In this document: piece by piece, positions 58,686-64,000 of the stretch
Layout of the letters: every line of letters starts with the position of its first letter
Position numbering within the stretch: the first letter of the stretch is position 1
The notes under the pieces: model-generated
Told to the model about the DNA's origin: nothing
The model's database searches: none
Seen by the model: only the letters and a program-made list of their open reading frames with translations
NCBI GenBank assembly: GCA_051954935.1
Contig: JBQCHG010000076.1
Span: 1 to 64,000, forward strand
Source of the DNA: 66-474 sp051954935
GTDB taxonomy: Bacteria; Pseudomonadota; Gammaproteobacteria; Xanthomonadales; Rhodanobacteraceae
Direction of reading: 5' to 3'
Length of the DNA: 64,000 bases
Position numbers and translations under genes: made by a program

Positions 58686-59314
58686 TGGCCAGAATCAATC
58701 TTCTTCCGTGGCGCGCGGAACGGCGCGAACTGCGCAAGCGCGAATTTTTCATGCAGCTCGGCGTTGCCGCCGGCGTTGCGATCGTGCTGGTGATCCTGTG
58801 GGGCCTGTTCATGGATGCGCGGATCAGCAACCAGAACGACCGCAACGATTACCTCACCGGTGAGATCAAGCAGCTCGATGCCAAGATTGCCGAGATCAAG
58901 GATCTAGAGAAAACCAAGTCCCAGCTGCTGGCGCGCAAGCAGATCATCGAGCAGTTGCAGGAAAACCGCGCGCAGATGGTGCACCTGTTCGACGAGTTGG
59001 TTAAGACCATTCCCGATGGCGCGCGCTTGGTGTCCCTGAAGCAGAACGGCGACGTGCTGACGCTGGACGGCGTGGCGCAGTCGAATGCGACCGTGGCGGA
59101 CTACATGCGCAGGATCGAGGCTTCGCCATGGCTCGGTTCGGCGGAGCTGATCAGGACCGAAAACAAGCATAACGACAGCCGCACGCCCTACCAGTTCGAA
59201 CTGGTGGTGCACATGGGCAAACCGAAGCCGGCGAGCGGGTCCAGCAGCGGCGCGGTCGCGGCCACGGGTGCCGGGTCGTCCGCGGCTGACGGCAACGGGG
59301 GGAGCGCGCAATGA
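58685..59314 (+). CDS. pilN: Type IV pilus assembly protein PilN
   Basis: 209 aa. It begins MARINLLPWRAERRELR, and the INLLPWR motif is the PilM-binding tail. One membrane helix (about residues 24-43) is followed by a coiled coil and a periplasmic ferredoxin-like domain. The Gly/Ser/Ala-rich tail looks disordered. It pairs with PilO in the inner membrane. It overlaps pilO by ATGA. Confidence 0.96.
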   Translation: MARINLLPWRAERRELRKREFFMQLGVAAGVAIVLVILWGLFMDARISNQNDRNDYLTGEIKQLDAKIAEIKDLEKTKSQLLARKQIIEQLQENRAQMVHLFDELVKTIPDGARLVSLKQNGDVLTLDGVAQSNATVADYMRRIEASPWLGSAELIRTENKHNDSRTPYQFELVVHMGKPKPASGSSSGAVAATGAGSSAADGNGGSAQ

Positions 59315-59973
59315 AACTGATTGACGAACTGCGCAATCTCGACCGCAACAACATCGGCGGCTGGCCGCGCTCGGTCAAGGTCTTCTTCATCGTGTTGCTG
59401 ATGGCGGTGATCCTGTTCGCCGGCTGGTACGTGTTCATCAGCGGCAAGCAGGATGAGCTGGCCGCCGCCCAGGCCAAGGAAGTGCAGCTGAAGCAGGAGT
59501 TCTCCTCCAAGCAGGCCAAAGTGGTCAATCTGGAGGCGCTGAAGCAGCAACTTGCCGAGATGAACGACCTGCTGCGCCAGATGCTGAGGCAGCTCCCGAG
59601 CAAGACCGAGATGCCGGCGCTGCTGGTGGACATCTCGCAGACCGCGCTGTCGTCGGGCCTGGAAACCGAGCTGTTCCAGCCTGGGCCGGAGTCGCCCAAG
59701 GAGTTTTACGCCGAGCAGCCGATCGCGATCCGCCTGCAAGGCACATATCACCAATTCGGCGCATTCATCAGCGGCGTGGCTTCGCTGCCGCGGGTGGTCA
59801 TTCTCACCATGCACGATGTATCACTTCATGCCGCGCAAGCGTCGGGCAGCGCGACTGCGCCGCCCCCCGGCGGACGCCTGACGATGGAAGGCACGGTCAA
59901 GACCTACCGCTACCTTGGCGACGAGGAAACCGGCGCCGGCAAGCCGGCCAAGCACACCGCGGGAGGGAAGTGA
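59311..59973 (+). CDS. pilO: Type IV pilus assembly protein PilO
   Basis: 220 aa. A short N-terminal tail with IDELRNLDRNNIGGWP is followed by one membrane helix (about residues 27-46), a coiled coil of Gln/Glu/Lys-rich heptads, and a periplasmic domain with LFQPG and YHQFGAFISGVASLPRVV. It forms heterodimers with PilN and contacts PilP. Confidence 0.96.
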   Translation: MKLIDELRNLDRNNIGGWPRSVKVFFIVLLMAVILFAGWYVFISGKQDELAAAQAKEVQLKQEFSSKQAKVVNLEALKQQLAEMNDLLRQMLRQLPSKTEMPALLVDISQTALSSGLETELFQPGPESPKEFYAEQPIAIRLQGTYHQFGAFISGVASLPRVVILTMHDVSLHAAQASGSATAPPPGGRLTMEGTVKTYRYLGDEETGAGKPAKHTAGGK

Positions 59974-59975
59974 GC

Positions 59976-60503
59976 ATGCGTAACATACTCGCCCGCTTCG
60001 GCATTGCCGGTGCCCTGCTCACGATGCTGCTCGGCCTTGCGGCTTGCAGCGGCCAGGATGACCTGCACCAGTGGGTTGCGGAACAGAAGGCGCAAAAGGG
60101 CGCGCCCTTGCCACCGCTGCCGGTGATCAAAACCTTCGAAACGTTTGTCTACCAGGATCAGGACAAGCGCGACCCGTTCAGTCCGGGGCCCACGGAAGTG
60201 GCCAGTTCCCTGAATGGTCCCGGTCCGCATCCGGACCAGAACCGCGTGCGCGAGCCGCTGGAATCCTTCCCGCTGGACAGCCTGAAGATGGTTGGCACCA
60301 TCGATGACAAGGGGGGGATAGAGGCCTTGATCAAGGATCCGCAGGGCGTGATCCATCCGGTCCACGTGGGCAATTACCTTGGCCAGAACTATGGCCACGT
60401 CACCGGCATTTCGGAAGACCACGTTGCCTTGGTCGAGTTGGTGCCCAACGGCAGCGGTGGATGGATGGAACGCGACGCGAGTATCGCGCTGGGCGACAAA
60501 TGA
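59976..60503 (+). CDS. pilP: Type IV pilus lipoprotein PilP
   Basis: 175 aa from ATG 59976; GTG 59970 overlaps the pilO stop and is in frame, but the GGGAGG site is better spaced for the ATG. The lipobox LGLAAC puts the lipidated Cys at 24. The C-terminal HR domain has DSLKMVGTI and VHVGNYLGQNYGHV. It joins PilNO to the PilQ secretin across the periplasm. Confidence 0.95.
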   Translation: MRNILARFGIAGALLTMLLGLAACSGQDDLHQWVAEQKAQKGAPLPPLPVIKTFETFVYQDQDKRDPFSPGPTEVASSLNGPGPHPDQNRVREPLESFPLDSLKMVGTIDDKGGIEALIKDPQGVIHPVHVGNYLGQNYGHVTGISEDHVALVELVPNGSGGWMERDASIALGDK

Positions 60504-62812
60504 AAATCATCGGGGATGACGCCATGACCGCAAGACCCGCTTATCACATTGGCCGCGCTCAAGCGGACCTCGCCCGGGCGCACCGGGCGTCCGCCAGCAC
60601 GCTGGCGGTGGTAGCCGCGTTGTTCGGCCTGCTGCTCGCGGTTCCGGCATTCGCCGCGAACACGCTGCAGGACGTCACCTCAACGCCGCTGCCGGACGGC
60701 AAGGTGCAGTTGACCTTGAAGTTCGCCCAGCCGGCGAGCGCGCCCAATGCGTTCAGCACCGCCACTCCGCCGCGCATCGCGCTGGATTTCGCCGATACCC
60801 ACAATGCGCTGAGCCAGCGCCATGTGGCGGTGGGCAGTGGCTCGGCTTCTTCCGTCACCGCGGTGGAAGCCGGGAATCGCACGCGGGTGGTGGTGGATCT
60901 AACCCAGCCGTCCCCGTATGTCACGCGCGTGGATGGCAATGACGTGATCGTCACCATCGGCAATGGCATGAGCGTCGCATCCGATGCGCCGGCACCGGCC
61001 CTGGCGCCGGTGCCGGCTCCACCGCCTTCGCAGATGGCGCTGGCCACTGCAGCGACCGATCAGAGCAAGGCGGCTCCGATGGCGGCAGGAAATGTCATCA
61101 ATACGGTGGACTTCCGCCGTGGCGACAACGGTGCCGGCAAGCTGGTCATCGGATTCAGCGCGCCCGGCGCCGCCACCAGCATGCATGAGCAGGGCGATCA
61201 CACGATCATCGAGATCTCCGGCGCGCGGGTCGCTGCGTCTCAGGTGCGGCGCCTCGATGTGACCGATTACGCCACCCCGGTTCGCAGTGTCACCACGCAT
61301 GCCACACCCGGTGGTGCGCGCATCGATGTCCTGACCAATGGCCTGAGTACCGCTTCGGGCTACCAGAGCGGCGACCAGTACGTGGTCGAATTCGTGCCGC
61401 CCAAAAAGGACGCCAATAGCGCGCTCGGTGCGCCCAAGCCGATCGTTTACAAGGGAGGCCGCGTCACCTTCAACTTCCAGGACATCCCGGTGCGGTCGGT
61501 GCTGCAGTTGCTCGCCGATGTGTCGCACCAGAACATCGTGGCGTCGGACAGCGTGCAGGGCAATGTCACCTTGCGTCTGGACAACGTCCCGTGGGATCAG
61601 GCGCTGGACGTGATCCTGCGCGCCAAGGGTCTGGACAAACGTACCGACGGCAACGTGATCTGGGTGGCGCCCCAGCAGGAGCTTGCCACTTACGAGGAGA
61701 ACGTCGCCAACGCGCGACTCAAGGCGCTCGACAACGCCGAACTGGTTTCGGACTACATCCCGATCTCCTATGGCAAGGCGGCGGACATCGCCAAACTGCT
61801 GACCTCCGGCAGCATGAGCGGCACGGGAGGAGGCGGCGGTGCCAATGCGCAGCGCGGATTCCTGTCCAGCCGGGGCAGCGTCAGCTTCGACGAGCGCACC
61901 AACACGCTGCTGGTCAACGACACTCCGGAAAAGGTGCAGGAGATCCGGCAACTCGTCGCGGTGCTCGACAAGCCGGTGCAGCAGGTACTGATCGAAGCGC
62001 GGATTGTGATTGCGACCGACAACTTTACCCGCGAGCTGGGCGCCAAGCTGGGCTTCAACACCTGGGGACGATACGGGCGCGAGCGCGTCATCGCTTCCGA
62101 TACAACCGATGACGTCACCAAGTTGAACAACAGCCTGACGGCAATGCAGCAGTCGGCGACCCCGGCCCAGACCGGCTTCACCTATCCCGGTGGCCTGAAC
62201 GTCAACCTGCCGTCCACCACGCAGGGCACCAGCAGCTTCGCGTTGGGCATCATCTCCGGGCATTACATGCTCGACCTGGAGCTGTCTGCCGCGCAGCTCG
62301 AGGGCCGCAGCGAAACGATTTCCGAACCCAAGGTCATAACCGCCAACCAGACGGAGGCCGTGATTGATCAAGGCCAGGAGATCGGCTATCTCACCTTCCA
62401 GAACTCCGGTGGTGGCGGTGGTGGTGTCGGTACCGCCACCGTGCAGTTCAAGGATGCCGTGCTGGAGCTTCGCGTCACCCCGACCATCACCGCCGACAAC
62501 CGCGTGTTCATGCAATTGAAGGTGAAGAAGGACGCGATCAACTCGCTGGTGCCGAACCCGGGTGGTGGTTTCGTGCCGCAGTTGGACAAGCGCGAAATCG
62601 ATACCTCGGTGCTGGTGGACAATGGCCAGACCGTGGTCCTGGGCGGAGTCTACGAGTTCCAGAAGAGCACCGACCTCAAGAAGGTGCCGTTCCTGGGCGA
62701 CATCCCGGTTTTGGGGGCGCTCTTCCGCGACAAGAAGAACATCAACAACAAGGCGCAACTGCTTATCTTCGTCACGCCGCGCATCCTGGGGCAGGACACC
62801 GTGATGGAGTAA
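60500..62812 (+). CDS. pilQ: Type IV pilus secretin PilQ
   Basis: 770 aa from ATG 60500, which overlaps the pilP stop (ATGA); ATG 60524 has a better ribosome-binding site (762 aa). A signal peptide ends near AFA/ANT. Two AMIN peptidoglycan-binding domains follow (residues about 55-300), then an STN/secretin N0 domain (FNFQDIPVRSVLQLLAD) and N1. The secretin core has YLTFQNSGGGGGG, DTSVLVDNGQTVVLGG and a C-terminal FVTPRIL. It forms the outer-membrane pore for the pilus. Confidence 0.96.
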   Translation: MKIIGDDAMTARPAYHIGRAQADLARAHRASASTLAVVAALFGLLLAVPAFAANTLQDVTSTPLPDGKVQLTLKFAQPASAPNAFSTATPPRIALDFADTHNALSQRHVAVGSGSASSVTAVEAGNRTRVVVDLTQPSPYVTRVDGNDVIVTIGNGMSVASDAPAPALAPVPAPPPSQMALATAATDQSKAAPMAAGNVINTVDFRRGDNGAGKLVIGFSAPGAATSMHEQGDHTIIEISGARVAASQVRRLDVTDYATPVRSVTTHATPGGARIDVLTNGLSTASGYQSGDQYVVEFVPPKKDANSALGAPKPIVYKGGRVTFNFQDIPVRSVLQLLADVSHQNIVASDSVQGNVTLRLDNVPWDQALDVILRAKGLDKRTDGNVIWVAPQQELATYEENVANARLKALDNAELVSDYIPISYGKAADIAKLLTSGSMSGTGGGGGANAQRGFLSSRGSVSFDERTNTLLVNDTPEKVQEIRQLVAVLDKPVQQVLIEARIVIATDNFTRELGAKLGFNTWGRYGRERVIASDTTDDVTKLNNSLTAMQQSATPAQTGFTYPGGLNVNLPSTTQGTSSFALGIISGHYMLDLELSAAQLEGRSETISEPKVITANQTEAVIDQGQEIGYLTFQNSGGGGGGVGTATVQFKDAVLELRVTPTITADNRVFMQLKVKKDAINSLVPNPGGGFVPQLDKREIDTSVLVDNGQTVVLGGVYEFQKSTDLKKVPFLGDIPVLGALFRDKKNINNKAQLLIFVTPRILGQDTVME

Positions 62813-62837
62813 AGGTCGCGCCAGCGATGCAACGAGG

Positions 62838-62870
62838 ACGGCGCGGCCACAAGCCGCGCCGTTTTCTTTT
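62838..62870 (+). terminator. Rho-independent terminator of pilMNOPQ
   Basis: ACGGCGCGGC pairs perfectly with GCCGCGCCGT around CACAA and runs into TTTTCTTTT, 25 bases after the pilQ stop. Confidence 0.95.
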
Positions 62871-63015
62871 GCCCATCACAGCGTGAGTGCAGGAGCAGGG
62901 TGCAGAGACGAGGCCGGCGCGAGGCGTGACGCCTGAATCCTTGTGAGGTGCGGCCCGGACACCCTCCTTGCGACCTGCACAAACTTTCCTGACGGAATGT
63001 GGTCAACTAGGCGTT

Positions 63016-64000
63016 ATGAATGCCGAACCACAAGCCGCCCTGATGCCGTCCGCAAGTACCGAAACCGCGCGCTTGCAGGGCGCTTTCGCAGACCTGCGCC
63101 GCGCATTGGACGGGGAAGTCATCGGCCAGAGCGCGCTAACCGAGCGCCTGCTGATCGCGCTGCTCGCCGATGGCCATCTGCTGGTGGAAGGTGCTCCGGG
63201 TCTGGCCAAGACCACCGCGGTGAAGGCACTGGCCTCGCGCATCGAGGCGGACTTCCATCGGATCCAGTTCACGCCGGACCTGTTGCCGGCCGATCTCACC
63301 GGCACCGACGTGCTGCGGCCGCAAACCGGCCTGTTCGAATTCGAACGCGGGCCGCTGTTCCACAATCTGGTGCTGGCCGACGAGATCAACCGTGCGCCGG
63401 CCAAGGTGCAGTCCGCGCTGCTGGAAGCGATGGCGGAACGCCAGGTCACCATCGGCCGGCGCTCGTGGCCGTTGCCCAAACTGTTCCTGGTGATGGCCAC
63501 GCAGAACCCGATCGAGCAGGAAGGCACCTTTCCCTTGCCCGAAGCGCAGCTGGATCGTTTCCTGATGCACGTGTCGGTGCACTACCCGCAGGCCGGTTCC
63601 GAGCGTGCCATCCTGAAGCTTGCGCGCGAGCGCACGCGTGCGGACCTGGCCGAACATCCCGCACCGCGACGCCTGCTCTCGCAGGATGACGTGTTCAACG
63701 CGCGCGCGCAGGTGCTGGACATCCATTTGGCCGAGGGGCTTGAGGAATACATCGTGCAGCTCGTGCTGGCAACGCGCGATCCGCGACCGTACGACCTGAA
63801 GCTCGGTGGCAAGATTGCCTGGGGCGCGAGCCCGCGCGCCACGATCGCGCTGGAGCGCAGTGCACGGGCCCGAGCGTGGTTGCTCGGCCGTGACTACGTG
63901 CTGCCGGAAGACGTGCAGGCGCTCGCGCCGGACGTGTTGCGGCATCGCGTGCTGCTCGGTTACGAAGCGGAAGCCGAAGGCATGCGCGTGGACGACATCG
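63016..64000 (+). CDS. MoxR family AAA+ ATPase (partial, 5' part)
   Basis: The frame is open from ATG 63016 to the end of the window, at least 328 codons. Walker A GAPGLAKT is at residues 59-66, Walker B is LVLADEIN (Asp122-Glu123), and the MoxR blocks FTPDLLPADLTG, ATQNPIEQEGTFPLPEAQLDRF and SPRATIALERSA are present. MoxR ATPases act as chaperones, often with VWA-domain proteins encoded next to them; any such partner would lie beyond the window. It has its own region after the pil terminator. The likely start is close to a CTAGGCG box with no ribosome-binding site. Confidence 0.93.
   Translation, partial: MNAEPQAALMPSASTETARLQGAFADLRRALDGEVIGQSALTERLLIALLADGHLLVEGAPGLAKTTAVKALASRIEADFHRIQFTPDLLPADLTGTDVLRPQTGLFEFERGPLFHNLVLADEINRAPAKVQSALLEAMAERQVTIGRRSWPLPKLFLVMATQNPIEQEGTFPLPEAQLDRFLMHVSVHYPQAGSERAILKLARERTRADLAEHPAPRRLLSQDDVFNARAQVLDIHLAEGLEEYIVQLVLATRDPRPYDLKLGGKIAWGASPRATIALERSARARAWLLGRDYVLPEDVQALAPDVLRHRVLLGYEAEAEGMRVDDI

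Overview
The window is GC-rich chromosomal DNA (about 65% G+C by eye) from a gammaproteobacterium, most likely of the Xanthomonadales/Lysobacterales and probably near the Rhodanobacteraceae. The reasons are the TonB-receptor/TPR-sulfotransferase cluster, a metB-homoserine dehydrogenase pair behind a SAM-I riboswitch, a cysteine-free L31, tandem DUF1631/PilZ genes, and the linkages yicC-gmk...rpoZ-spoT-ridA-recG and mrcA/pilMNOPQ. No rRNA, tRNA, CRISPR array, transposase or prophage was seen.

Layout: (1) 1-8.5 kb: the 3' end of a TonB-dependent receptor, its terminator, then five TPR-sulfotransferase genes in mixed orientations. (2) 8.5-10.5 kb: an ECF sigma factor / membrane anti-sigma-like / DUF4097 operon. 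(3) 10.6-22.6 kb: pckG, a TetR regulator divergent from an alpha/beta hydrolase-fadE pair, prfC, an exported M20 peptidase, then metB-hom behind a possible MetJ-type operator, a good promoter and a SAM-I riboswitch. (4) 22.7-33.4 kb, all on the minus strand: a cobalamin riboswitch, btuB, two DUF1631+PilZ modules, pepQ and an APC permease. (5) 33.7-37.9 kb: four tandem paralogues of a cupin_8/JmjC-like protein with an HxD...H iron site. (6) 38-53.6 kb, housekeeping: hemW-rdgB-rph, yicC-gmk, mlaFEDCB with convergent mlaA, rpoZ, spoT, ridA, recG, rpmE (type B) and gltA. (7) 53.6-64 kb: a MITE-like element, an unrecognised conserved gene, mrcA (PBP1A) divergent from the type IV pilus operon pilMNOPQ, a strong terminator, and the start of a MoxR ATPase.

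How the genes relate: mlaA and mlaFEDCB maintain outer-membrane lipid asymmetry. pilMNOPQ builds the pilus alignment complex and secretin, and mrcA makes peptidoglycan next to it. metB and hom supply the aspartate-to-methionine branch and appear to sense SAM. fadE and its neighbours look like a TetR-controlled acyl-CoA oxidation unit. The least explained parts are the five-gene TPR-sulfotransferase cluster, the four-gene JmjC-like array, and the duplicated DUF1631/PilZ module behind btuB. These are the best candidates for undescribed biology. All calls come from reading the sequence; no database search was run.
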